Assembly (NCBI GenBank): GCA_016841205.1 | Contig: JAENZP010000002.1 | Location: forward strand, 289,560-353,559 | Length of the DNA: 64,000 nt | Source: Desulfoscipio geothermicus | GTDB lineage: Bacteria > Bacillota > Desulfotomaculia > Desulfotomaculales > Desulfallaceae | Direction: 5' to 3' | Part shown: one piece after another, positions 27,454 to 36,475 of the stretch | Layout: each line of letters opens with the position of its first letter | Numbering within the stretch: position 1 is the first letter of the stretch | Notes under the pieces: generated by a model | The model's input: the letters and a program-made list of their open reading frames with translations, nothing else | Told to the model about the DNA's origin: nothing | The model's database searches: none | Program-made: the position numbers and the translations under genes

Positions 27454-28479
27454 ATGGTAGAAATAGCAGAGAGTTGGTCTGGCCTAGTGATTGATCACTT
27501 AAACATAGGATTATTAATGATTGACCGGGAAGGCCAAATATGCCTTTTCAACCGGGCATTATCCAGAATGACCGGACTTAAAGAGGACGAGGTCCTGGGC
27601 CAGTCGCTGCGCAGCCCCAATATATTATTTCAAACTATCATTACAGGTAGAGAATTTCAAAACCTGAGCCCCGGGGCTGTGCTGCCTGTTATGGGCTCAT
27701 GTAACGGTTCAACAAGTACACATATCATCAGGAACAAAAGTGGTGTTACAGTAGGTGCCATAGCAGTATTTATACCGGCCGGACGACAGCAGGAATTAAA
27801 GGATGCGGTTATTAAAGCTGAAAAGCTTGCCATATTAGGGCAAATGGCTGCAGAAATGGTTCACGAAATTCGTAACCCTCTTACAGTCATTGGTGGTTTT
27901 ATGAAACTATTGCAGCAGGACTTAAAGGGAACCCCCAAAGAAGAATATGTTACCATAATACTGGCTGAGTTAAAACATGTTAACAGACTGATATCAGATT
28001 TTTTACAGCTTTCCAAGCCAGGTTATTCCAAGCGCACCCAGTGTTCCGTTACTAAAATAATTACTGAAGTAGCTATGTTGGTGGAAAATGAAGCGTCTCT
28101 CCGTAAGCTGGATATTGACCTGGACATTGCAACGGATATTCCGGACATCCTTGGAGACAGTGATCAGCTAAAACAAGTTTTTCTAAATATCTTTAAAAAT
28201 GCATTTGACGCTCTTGCGTGCGGCGGAAAGATATTTTTGCAGACTTCTTGGAATAGGCATGAAAAATTCGTGCAAGTTATAATCAGAGATACAGGAACGG
28301 GCATGGATGAACAAACCATGGTGAGCATGTTTGACCCTTTTTTTACCACCAAGGAAAGTGGTACCGGGCTTGGCATGTTCATAATCAAAAAAATTATTGA
28401 TAATCATGGTGGCCGTATCGAGATCCAGAGTAAGCCAGGAAAAGGTACTATTGTGACAGTGTTTTTACCGGCGAATTAA
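27454..28479 (+). CDS. PAS-domain sensor histidine kinase
   Basis: 341 residues, no membrane segment. A PAS domain covers about 10-110 (LLMIDREGQICLFNRALSRMTGL). The dimerisation domain has the phospho-acceptor H137 in MVHEIRNPLTVIGG. The HATPase domain has an N box (FKNAFDAL), G1 DTGTGMD, and G2 GTGLGMFIIKKIIDNHGG. It is a soluble NtrB/AtoS-like kinase that would sense an intracellular signal. No response regulator is encoded nearby, so the partner is elsewhere or the output goes to the KaiC-like proteins. It is last in the KaiC-like operon, 39 bases after the winged-helix gene. Confidence 0.9.
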   Translation: MVEIAESWSGLVIDHLNIGLLMIDREGQICLFNRALSRMTGLKEDEVLGQSLRSPNILFQTIITGREFQNLSPGAVLPVMGSCNGSTSTHIIRNKSGVTVGAIAVFIPAGRQQELKDAVIKAEKLAILGQMAAEMVHEIRNPLTVIGGFMKLLQQDLKGTPKEEYVTIILAELKHVNRLISDFLQLSKPGYSKRTQCSVTKIITEVAMLVENEASLRKLDIDLDIATDIPDILGDSDQLKQVFLNIFKNAFDALACGGKIFLQTSWNRHEKFVQVIIRDTGTGMDEQTMVSMFDPFFTTKESGTGLGMFIIKKIIDNHGGRIEIQSKPGKGTIVTVFLPAN

Positions 28480-28820
28480 GGTGGGCTACTTTGAACATTT
28501 AGTCCCACCTTGCGCCATCAGCGCCAAAAAATTTCCCTCTAGCTACATTTCCTTCACCTTACAAAATCTTCCCCCTTCCTCACCCGCTTTTTTTATCCCG
28601 ATCCCTCCTGCTACACCAGTAACCATATTGCCTCTTTTTCCCCCCAGGGAGAGAACTGGTTTTGAAGCCTGTGTGCAATCAAATCACAAAACTATGAAAT
28701 TACTGTCGGCAAAACCGGACATCAAGCTGGGATGTCTTGATCTATTTTATTTAGAATAATGCAACTTTCCCAGGACCAAAAACGTCTACTTTTAAGAGAA
28801 ATATTCGATGGGGGTAAATT
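28480..28820. other. Intergenic; no supported gene
   Basis: A reading frame at 28481-28759 has no ribosome binding site and a composition unlike its neighbours, so it is not called. No strong terminator for the operon was seen. Confidence 0.5.
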
Positions 28821-30953
28821 ATGAGATTTAGGAAACTTATTACCGTTCTAACCTTATCTATTCTGCTGGCGGTTCCCTTCCCGTGCCTAGCCGACATCAC
28901 CTCAGATGCCGGAAAAACAGCCATTTACACAAAGGTGGTATTGACCTTGGGCAGCAGCACCGCATTGTTGAACGATACACCGTACCAGCTGGAAATACCT
29001 CCTGAAGTAGTTGAGGGAATTACTTTTTTGCCCATACGCTTCGTGGCAGAACAAGCTCTGGGCGCGACAGTCCAATGGGAACCCGAAGCTAAAATGGTGC
29101 AAATAACCAAAGGTGATGCGCAAATTAAATTTTCCCTGGAAACAGGACAAGCCTTGGTCAATGACCAGGAAGTGGAACTAAGCAGCCCACCCTTTATAAA
29201 AGACGGGCGCACTCTGGTGCCGCTGCGTTTCCTGGCAGAAAACTTTAACGTACAGGTTGATTATGATCCAGTGGAAAAGACCATTACTATCATAGATGAA
29301 ATAGAAGAAGTGGAAGAGCCAATTTACCTACCACCGGTAGTCACCTCCCTGGGACTGCAGAGTGATGTGCTGAAAATCGGGGAAGAGGTCAAATACAATT
29401 TCACATATGAAAATGAAGCGGGGGAAAGTATCACTGCCCAGGAGTGGAACTGTCAACTTATAGGTGATACCCAAATTATAACAGGCCAACCCCGAGCTTT
29501 CTTCCGGCCGGGTGAATATATTTTATCTTTAAGGATCAAGGATGCCGTAGGAAATTGGAGTGAAGTCGCCACCAAAAGCTTTACTGTATCCAATGAGAAG
29601 TTGATAAGTGAAATGGTTTTTAAGTTTTCCAAACCAATTTACGGCGAATTATTTGAAAACATGGAAGATGTTAATTTCAGTAGTTTTACTGCCAATGAAA
29701 ATACCACCTTTAAACGGACCGGACCGATACTTCATATGAGTAACAGCCCGGAGGTAGTATCCCAACCCGGAATCCTTTACCAAAGTGAAGCTTCCGGTAA
29801 CTTCAGGTTTTTTTATCACCACTTGAACGGTGCCGCCGAAAGACAGTACCTGTATGTAATAGCTGAAAACGACAATCTCTACCCGGTTACCTTAAAAACA
29901 ATGAAGTCCGGGGTAGGGGGCCCTATAAATGATTACATGAACCTAGGGCAGTTAGTGTCGATGAGGTACCTGACTTCCCAGCCGTCCCCCGCTCTCATCA
30001 TCAACCCCGGTGAAAAGATTATCTTAAATCAAGGACTGCGGCACCTTAATAAAGGAGAAGCGGTTACAGGCATGCAGGACTATCAGGTAGACGGCACAAT
30101 TACCCTCAGTGTAGTAATGGGTCCCGAAAAAGCGCCGGAGCCTGAACCCGAACCTGACTTGTTACCAAATCCACCAAGTACCCCAACCCAAGATGACTCA
30201 CCTACCACCGGTGACACAACAATGGACGATTCAGGAGTAGGTACCAATAGCACCGGTGAGTTTAACCCAACAAACAATGCCGGTAGTTCTGACCAGCCCA
30301 CTTCGGAAACAGCTTCCGGAACAACTGGCGAATCTAATGCAGAAATAGGGTCTGATACGGGAACAGGGTCTGGTACCGACAGCGAGTCCATCTCGAAACC
30401 GAATGATGCTGAAGACAGCACAGCAGTCCCAGTCAAGACACCGGAACAAATATTAAAGGAAAAAATTGACTACCTGTTATCCCTACCCGTCCTGCCCCGG
30501 AACCCACAAAAGATACGTGGAGTTTTCCCCGGTGCAGATTGTCTGGTGGACATCCAGGCAAATGGCAGTATAAGCGAAAAAGTCACCCTGGGCATGGAAG
30601 TACCAGGCTTTGATAGTTGGTTGGAAGGTGTTGATCCCCTTACCGGGGAAACTATCAAAAACTTTGGCAATTACGGCGTAGTTTACCGGGTTAAGTTAAC
30701 CGGCACCGAAAAAACAGGAATTATGTTAAACCCCCGGGGCAGCATATTTAAAGCGGCATTCCAAGGTTTTGACGGCCAGGTATATAAAGCTCCGAATATC
30801 GGCCACTTTTCCGGACTGAAAAAAGCTGCAGTATTGGGCATATTAGAAGCCGGGCAGACAGCGGAATTTATCTATACCCCCCCCAGCGGTTCCGACACCC
30901 CGCTGATTATCGCACTAATACCAGAGAAATATTGGGAAACATTTGATAAATAA
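28821..30953 (+). CDS. Secreted copper-amine-oxidase-N (stalk) domain protein
   Basis: 710 residues. Signal peptide MRFRKLITVLTLSILLAVPF ending near CLADITS. A copper amine oxidase N-terminal stalk domain follows (about residues 37-160) with VEGITFLPIRFVAEQALGA and DGRTLVPLRFLAENF, a clostridial cell-surface module that does not bind copper itself. A beta-rich middle (about 165-440), a low-complexity Pro/Ser/Thr/Asp linker (about 440-535), and a C-terminal domain starting KIDYLLSLPVLPRNP complete it. Likely exported; substrate unknown. A terminator follows directly. Confidence 0.8.
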   Translation: MRFRKLITVLTLSILLAVPFPCLADITSDAGKTAIYTKVVLTLGSSTALLNDTPYQLEIPPEVVEGITFLPIRFVAEQALGATVQWEPEAKMVQITKGDAQIKFSLETGQALVNDQEVELSSPPFIKDGRTLVPLRFLAENFNVQVDYDPVEKTITIIDEIEEVEEPIYLPPVVTSLGLQSDVLKIGEEVKYNFTYENEAGESITAQEWNCQLIGDTQIITGQPRAFFRPGEYILSLRIKDAVGNWSEVATKSFTVSNEKLISEMVFKFSKPIYGELFENMEDVNFSSFTANENTTFKRTGPILHMSNSPEVVSQPGILYQSEASGNFRFFYHHLNGAAERQYLYVIAENDNLYPVTLKTMKSGVGGPINDYMNLGQLVSMRYLTSQPSPALIINPGEKIILNQGLRHLNKGEAVTGMQDYQVDGTITLSVVMGPEKAPEPEPEPDLLPNPPSTPTQDDSPTTGDTTMDDSGVGTNSTGEFNPTNNAGSSDQPTSETASGTTGESNAEIGSDTGTGSGTDSESISKPNDAEDSTAVPVKTPEQILKEKIDYLLSLPVLPRNPQKIRGVFPGADCLVDIQANGSISEKVTLGMEVPGFDSWLEGVDPLTGETIKNFGNYGVVYRVKLTGTEKTGIMLNPRGSIFKAAFQGFDGQVYKAPNIGHFSGLKKAAVLGILEAGQTAEFIYTPPSGSDTPLIIALIPEKYWETFDK

Positions 30954-30995
30954 AAACAGGCGCATAGGCTTAATTATCAGTCTATGCGCCTGTTT
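30954..30995 (+). terminator. Terminator of the stalk-domain gene
   Basis: Perfect 14-base arms AAACAGGCGCATAG and CTATGCGCCTGTTT around a 14-base loop, overlapping the stop codon region. Confidence 0.85.
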
Positions 30996-31192
30996 ATCTA
31001 AAAAAACTCAATATCTTTTATATAAAATACAAATGTGTATAGTTTGGACAATATGTTTTATTATGTATCGCTTTTCAATTAATAATATAAATGCTAGAAT
31101 AACGGTGGCAACTAAGCATTAATAAGTTTTAATTTAAAAGCTAAAATATAAACCCACAAGGATAATACTTATTTCAGTCAAGGAGGACAAAT

Positions 31193-34100
31193 ATGCCACA
31201 ACGAAGTGACATCAACAAAATTCTAATTATTGGTTCCGGCCCGATTATAATAGGACAAGCTTGTGAATTTGACTATTCTGGAACCCAGGCCTGTAAAGCC
31301 CTCAGGAAACTAGGTTACCAGATTGTTTTAGTCAATTCAAATCCAGCAACAATTATGACTGACACGGAGATGGCTGATGTAATTTACATTGAACCACTAA
31401 ATGTAAAAAGCTTGACTAATATAATAGCCAAAGAACGGCCTGACGCGCTGCTGCCAAATTTAGGCGGCCAGTCGGGACTAAACTTGTGTTCTGAACTGGC
31501 CAAGACCGGCGTATTGGAGCAATATAACGTCAAAGTCATCGGTGTGCAAATTGATGCCATTGAACGCGGTGAAGACCGCATCGCTTTCAAGGAAACAATG
31601 AACCGGCTGGGCATCGAAATGCCCCGCAGTAAACCAGCCTATAGTGTTGAGGAAGCAGAGAAAATCGCTCAAGAACTTGGCTATCCAGTGGTTATCCGTC
31701 CGGCTTACACCATGGGGGGCACCGGCGGTGGTTTGGTCTATAATGTTGAAGAGCTAAGAACTGTTGCCAATCGTGGAATCACCGCCAGTTTAGTTGGACA
31801 AATCCTTGTAGAGGAATCCGTACTTGGCTGGGAAGAGCTGGAGCTGGAAGTTGTAAGGGACGCTAAAAATCAAATGCTGACGGTTTGTTTTATAGAAAAC
31901 ATTGATGCCATGGGTGTGCATACCGGTGATTCCTTCTGTGCGGCGCCAATGCTGACAATCAGCCCGGAGCTTCAACAACGATTGCAAAAATACGCCTATG
32001 ATGTTGTTGAAGCGATAGAAGTAATTGGCGGAACCAACGTTCAGTTTGCCCATGACCCCAAAACCGGCCGGGTTGTAATTATTGAAATTAATCCTCGAAC
32101 TTCCCGCTCCTCTGCATTAGCTTCCAAAGCCACCGGCTTTCCCATTGCTTTAATATCGACCATGCTGGCAGCCGGCTTAACTCTGGACGAAATCCCTTAC
32201 TGGCGGGACGGCACCCTGGATAAGTACACCCCTTCAGGCGATTATGTAGTCATTAAGTTTGCCCGCTGGGCCTTTGAAAAGTTCCCCGGTTCCCAGGATA
32301 AATTGGGGACACAGATGCGAGCCGTCGGTGAAGTTATGAGCATCGGCAAAAACTATAAAGAAGCCCTGCAAAAGTCCATCCGCTCCTTGGAAACCGGCCG
32401 TTACGGGTTAGGCTTCGCCAAGAACTTTAACCAGTGCTCTCTAGATGAATTATTATCGCTAATGGCTGAGCCATCCAGTGAACGCCAGTTTATCATGTAT
32501 GAGGCATTACGCAAAGGTGCAGATATCGATCAGCTTTACCGGCTGACTTATATAAAGCCATGGTTTATTCAGCAAATGAAAGAACTTGTCTTGCTGGAAG
32601 AAGAAATTTTAAAATATAAGGATAAACACCTGCCGAACGAACTGCTGACCCAGGCTAAAAAGGACGGTTTTGCCGACCGTTATTTAGCTATGCTGTTAAA
32701 TCTGCCGGAAAAAGAAATTCGTAAGCGCAGAACCGCTTTAGGGGTAGTCGAAGGGTGGGAAGCTGTCCCGGTGAGCGGTGTCGAAAACGCGGTTTACTAT
32801 TTCTCCACGTATAATGCCCCTGATCAAACTACAGCCAGTCACCGGCAGAAAGTGATGATCTTGGGGGGAGGTCCAAACCGCATCGGCCAGGGTATTGAGT
32901 TTGACTACTGCTGCGTCCATGCAGCCTTTGCCCTGCGGGATATGGGTTTCGAAACGGTTATTGTTAATTGCAACCCGGAAACGGTTTCCACCGATTATGA
33001 CACATCCGACAAGCTGTACTTTGAGCCATTGACAGTGGAAGATGTATTGAGCATATACGAAAAAGAACAGCCTCTGGGAGTAATTGTTCAGTTCGGCGGA
33101 CAAACCCCATTGAACATTGCCGGTGAACTAACCGAAGCCGGGGTGAATATTTTTGGCACTTCCCCTGATACCATAGACCTGGCCGAAGACCGCGACCGGT
33201 TCCGCCAGATCATGGAGAAACTTGATATTCCCATGCCGGAATCCGGTATGGCGGTGAATCTTGAGGAAGCCCTGGCCATTGCCAACCAAATTGGATATCC
33301 TTTAATGGTACGCCCTTCATATGTTTTGGGCGGCCGCGGGATGGAAGTTGTTTATGATGAGGAAATGCTCCGCGAGTACCTGGCTGCCGCAGTGGAGGTT
33401 ACTCCGGAAAGACCGATTCTCATTGATAGATTTCTTAGTAATGCCATTGAATCGGAAGCCGATGCCATCGCCGACGGAACCGAAGCTTTTGTACCGACGG
33501 TAATGCAGCATATAGAATTGGCAGGCATCCATTCCGGAGACTCGGCATGTGTAATTCCACCGGTAAGCATTCCAGCCAAACATATTGAAACTATTGTGGA
33601 ATACACCCAAAAGATAGCTAAGGAACTGAACGTGGTTGGCCTGATGAATATGCAATACGCCATCGCCGATGATAAGGTTTATGTTTTGGAAGCCAATCCA
33701 AGGGCTTCACGGACCGTTCCCCTGGTGTCCAAAGTCTGTAACATCAAGATGGCCAGGATTGCCACTGAAATAATGTTGGCGGACAAAACTGGTAAAAAGT
33801 CCTCGGCCAATACACCTGCCGCAAAAATAATTCCTCATTTTGGAGTAAAAGAGGCGGTTTTCCCCTTTAACATGTTCCAGGAAGTTGACCCGTTACTGGG
33901 ACCCGAAATGCGCTCCACCGGAGAAGTGCTTGGGATTGCTGATTCTTTCGAGTTAGCCTATTATAAGGCCCAGGAAGCAACCCAATCTCCCCTTCCAACT
34001 TCGGGAACCGTTTTGATCAGTGTAACCGACCAGGATAAACCGGCTGCTCTGGAAACGGCCAAGGTATTTATTCAGATAGGCTTTAGTATTAAAGCAACGG

Positions 34101-34408
34101 AAGGAACCCATAATTTTCTTAAGAAAAATGGAGTCATATCGGAAGAAATTAAAAAATTAGCTCAAGGACGTCCTAATATAATCGATGGCATAAAAAATAA
34201 GGAGATCAACCTGGTTATCAATACCCCATCTGGAAAACACAGCCAGCATGATGACTCTTATATCCGCAAGACTGCCATTAAATATAAAGTACCGTATATT
34301 ACCACCATGGCAGCAGCTCTGGCCAGTGCAAGAGGGATCGCAGCCTATAAAGAAAATATCGGGGCTAATTTAAAATCTTTACAAGAGTATCACTCGGATA
34401 TTTGCTAA
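31193..34408 (+). CDS. carB: Carbamoyl-phosphate synthase large subunit
   Basis: 1071 residues, the usual CarB length. Two homologous halves each with an ATP-grasp: first SGPIIIGQACEFDYSGTQAC, later GGGPNRIGQGIEFDYCCVHA. ATP-grasp loops PAYTMGGTGGG and PSYVLGGRGMEV, then a C-terminal MGS-like allosteric domain (from about 935). It makes carbamoyl phosphate from bicarbonate, ATP and glutamine-derived ammonia for pyrimidine and Arg synthesis. CarA, the glutaminase, is not in the window, so subunits are encoded apart or ammonia is used directly. AGGAGGA precedes the ATG. It appears monocistronic. Confidence 0.95.
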   Translation: MPQRSDINKILIIGSGPIIIGQACEFDYSGTQACKALRKLGYQIVLVNSNPATIMTDTEMADVIYIEPLNVKSLTNIIAKERPDALLPNLGGQSGLNLCSELAKTGVLEQYNVKVIGVQIDAIERGEDRIAFKETMNRLGIEMPRSKPAYSVEEAEKIAQELGYPVVIRPAYTMGGTGGGLVYNVEELRTVANRGITASLVGQILVEESVLGWEELELEVVRDAKNQMLTVCFIENIDAMGVHTGDSFCAAPMLTISPELQQRLQKYAYDVVEAIEVIGGTNVQFAHDPKTGRVVIIEINPRTSRSSALASKATGFPIALISTMLAAGLTLDEIPYWRDGTLDKYTPSGDYVVIKFARWAFEKFPGSQDKLGTQMRAVGEVMSIGKNYKEALQKSIRSLETGRYGLGFAKNFNQCSLDELLSLMAEPSSERQFIMYEALRKGADIDQLYRLTYIKPWFIQQMKELVLLEEEILKYKDKHLPNELLTQAKKDGFADRYLAMLLNLPEKEIRKRRTALGVVEGWEAVPVSGVENAVYYFSTYNAPDQTTASHRQKVMILGGGPNRIGQGIEFDYCCVHAAFALRDMGFETVIVNCNPETVSTDYDTSDKLYFEPLTVEDVLSIYEKEQPLGVIVQFGGQTPLNIAGELTEAGVNIFGTSPDTIDLAEDRDRFRQIMEKLDIPMPESGMAVNLEEALAIANQIGYPLMVRPSYVLGGRGMEVVYDEEMLREYLAAAVEVTPERPILIDRFLSNAIESEADAIADGTEAFVPTVMQHIELAGIHSGDSACVIPPVSIPAKHIETIVEYTQKIAKELNVVGLMNMQYAIADDKVYVLEANPRASRTVPLVSKVCNIKMARIATEIMLADKTGKKSSANTPAAKIIPHFGVKEAVFPFNMFQEVDPLLGPEMRSTGEVLGIADSFELAYYKAQEATQSPLPTSGTVLISVTDQDKPAALETAKVFIQIGFSIKATEGTHNFLKKNGVISEEIKKLAQGRPNIIDGIKNKEINLVINTPSGKHSQHDDSYIRKTAIKYKVPYITTMAAALASARGIAAYKENIGANLKSLQEYHSDIC

Positions 34409-34450
34409 GGGTTGAAGGACATTATTTAATTATATATTATCATCAAAGTA

Positions 34451-34493
34451 GTGCGGAAGGCAGAAAAGTATGGTTGTTTTTACTCCTCCGCAC
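34451..34493 (+). terminator. Hairpin after carB, possible terminator
   Basis: Arms GTGCGGA and TCCGCAC around a 29-base loop; no T run, so only a weak terminator candidate. Confidence 0.35.
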
Positions 34494-34646
34494 ACTTAGT
34501 CTTAGCGAAAGTTTTTGCCGTGGAATTCGCATGGTGCTATAAGAACCCATTGGCAACATAAACTTCTAACAAAGTCTGGGCGTATTTTTATATTATGCAC
34601 TAGCAGAATATAAAAAGCTTTATAATATATTAAACGCGAATATAGC

Positions 34647-34678
34647 AAAAAAGCACCCTGAACAGAGAGCGCTTTTTT
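34647..34678 (-). terminator. Terminator of CoA-transferase copy 1
   Basis: Arms AAAAAAGC and GCTTTTTT with partial pairing between; on the minus strand it follows the gene ending at 34719 by about 40 bases. Confidence 0.6.
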
Positions 34679-34718
34679 GTAAGAACCTGGAATTCTACTA
34701 ATCATCTAATTAAACCAA

Positions 34719-36011
34719 CTAGATGAGAAGACCCATTTTCTTGGCTTCAAAAGTCAGCATATCCCGGAAATTAGGATGGGCAACGCTGATTAATAACTTA
34801 GCCCTTTCCTGCATGGATTTATCACGCAGTTTAACACAACCGTACTCAGTTACGATATGGTCCACGAGGGTCCTGGTGGTGGACACAATGGCACCAGGGC
34901 TTAAAGTGGGCACAATCTTGGAGATGGTATCATTCTTCGTGGTCGAGTTCAGAACGATAAAACCTTGGCCGTCCGGGTTCAAGGTGACGCCACGGGCAAA
35001 GTCCAGCTGGCCGCCAATACCTCCCCAAATTTTGGTGCCAATGGTTTCCGAGCAGCACTGGCCAAACAAGTCAACCTCGATGGTCCCGTTGATGCTGACC
35101 GGCTTATAGTTTTGCGCGATGACGAAGGGATTGTTGGTATAATCCACCGGGTGGAATTCAATAGCCGGGTGATTAGCAATGTAATCGAAGCATGCCCTCT
35201 TGCCCTCAACGATGGTAGCGATAACCTTGCCCCTATGAATTGACTTTTTGCTCCCGTTCAGGCAGCCGCTTTCCATCATTTCATTAATGTAGTCAGTAAC
35301 CAGTTCGGTATGCATGCCCAGGTCTTTCCGGTGCAGCATGTATTTGCATACCGCAGCGGGAACACCGCCGATACCTACCTGCAGGGTGGCACCATCGGGA
35401 ATACGCTCAGCGATCGGGGCCGCGATTTTTTCGTCCAATGCAGAGATGGTGGGCTGTTCTAATTCAAAGATCTGCGAATTATCTTGAACAATGTGAGTCA
35501 CCTGGGAGATGTGAACTTTGTTATATCCACCGGTCCAGGGCATATTGGGGTTTTCTTCCACAATAATCGTTTTGGCTACTTCAACACAAGCAGGTGAATA
35601 ATCGCAGCCTAAACCATAGCAAAAATAGCCGTGTTCGTCCATTGGCGTAACAGTTGCCATCCATACGTCACAGCCACCCTGTCTGACCATAGCGGGCATG
35701 TCGCTGAAGTTAAAAGGCATATAGGTTGCATAGCCCTCGTGAACCATTTTTCTTATTGGTGTCGTAACAAAAAGAGATTCTATTTTTATATTCTCATAAA
35801 AAGATGGATCTACGTATCTGTGCTTGCGCCTGGTCAAGAATTGCCTGACTCTCACACCATGCAACTCTTCCTTCCGATCGGCTAAAGCCTCCCATATCGC
35901 GGTGGGCTCATTAGCTTCCGAAGGGGTGTAAATCAGGTCACCAGACTTAACTGCCTTAGCCGCTTCTACCGGGGTAGTCAGCTTCTGACGATACATTTCT
36001 TGTACGTTCAT
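34719..36011 (-). CDS. CoA-transferase / acetyl-CoA hydrolase family, copy 1
   Basis: 430 residues. Motifs of the cat1/4-hydroxybutyrate CoA-transferase family: YTPSEANEPTAIWEAL near the N-terminus, MVRQGGCDVWMATVTPMDEHGYF, the oxyanion loop VGIGGVPAAV, and LGMHTELVTDYINEMMESG, whose Glu likely forms the glutamyl-CoA link. The C-terminal GGIGGQLDFARGVTLNPDGQ is typical. It moves CoA between short-chain acids such as acetate and succinate, butyrate or 4-hydroxybutyrate; the pair is not certain. First of three tandem paralogues, each with its own leader and terminator. The ATG is preceded by GGGAGG. Confidence 0.85.
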   Translation of the reverse strand: MNVQEMYRQKLTTPVEAAKAVKSGDLIYTPSEANEPTAIWEALADRKEELHGVRVRQFLTRRKHRYVDPSFYENIKIESLFVTTPIRKMVHEGYATYMPFNFSDMPAMVRQGGCDVWMATVTPMDEHGYFCYGLGCDYSPACVEVAKTIIVEENPNMPWTGGYNKVHISQVTHIVQDNSQIFELEQPTISALDEKIAAPIAERIPDGATLQVGIGGVPAAVCKYMLHRKDLGMHTELVTDYINEMMESGCLNGSKKSIHRGKVIATIVEGKRACFDYIANHPAIEFHPVDYTNNPFVIAQNYKPVSINGTIEVDLFGQCCSETIGTKIWGGIGGQLDFARGVTLNPDGQGFIVLNSTTKNDTISKIVPTLSPGAIVSTTRTLVDHIVTEYGCVKLRDKSMQERAKLLISVAHPNFRDMLTFEAKKMGLLI

Positions 36012-36100
36012 ACATATACCTCCCTTTTATCTATTTAATTTAATAAACGTATAATAAGTTTATTTAAAACTTATCGCCACCTTTCCTGATTTATAAATTA

Positions 36101-36114
36101 ATAATATTCAGAAA
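36101..36114 (-). promoter_or_regulatory. Shared leader element, CoA-transferase copy 1
   Basis: Minus strand TTTCTGAATATTAT; the same string is in the leaders of copies 2 and 3, at 37848-37863 and 39514-39530. It lies about 90 bases before the start codon. Operator or promoter part is a guess. Confidence 0.45.
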
Positions 36115-36209
36115 TTTTTTAATTATGTATGGCGTTAAAGTATTACAAATCAATACCATTTACCAAAACAATCGCTAAATAGTACGATTTTTACGGCCGA
36201 CGGTAGAAT

Positions 36210-36239
36210 GCACCAGTTAACGGTTTTGCTAACTGGTGC
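36210..36239. promoter_or_regulatory. Palindrome upstream of CoA-transferase copy 1
   Basis: CACCAGTTA and TAACTGGTG around ACGGTTTTGC, about 200 bases upstream of the start. A related but imperfect string CACCAGCTAACAGTTTTGC lies upstream of copy 2. Possible regulator site. Confidence 0.45.
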
Positions 36240-36437
36240 AACGCAAAAAAACGCCCTAGCATCCCAAAAGGAGACAATCTTGGATACACAAAAGAAGGTA
36301 CCTTAAAATCCGTCTAACAGTTGCACATTTGCAGACAATACAAGCATAAACAGATGGAAAGGCATCATGGATAGGAAAACATGTCATATGATAAATGAAA
36401 CGTCCCTTTTTCTGCTAAAACACCTAAACAGCAAAAA

Positions 36438-36463
36438 AAAAGCGCCTCCAACGAGGCGCTTTT
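36438..36463 (-). terminator. Terminator of CoA-transferase copy 2
   Basis: Perfect arms AAAAGCGCCTC and GAGGCGCTTTT with a 4-base loop and a T run on the minus strand, 13 bases after the stop. Confidence 0.85.
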
Positions 36464-36475
36464 CGTTTTAACCAA

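Larger units (their letters stand above)
36012..36475. other. Intergenic, leader of CoA-transferase copy 1
   Basis: Contains an A/T-rich leader, the shared TTTCTGAATATTAT element (minus strand, 36101-36114) and a palindrome CACCAGTTA...TAACTGGTG (about 36210-36239). No gene is supported. Confidence 0.5.

Noticed and set aside
28481..28759. ORF of 92 residues after the histidine kinase
   Set aside because: GTG start without ribosome binding site, Pro- and Phe-rich composition unlike neighbours, no motif.
33317..33663. Minus-strand ORFs inside carB
   Set aside because: Antisense shadows of a strongly conserved gene.
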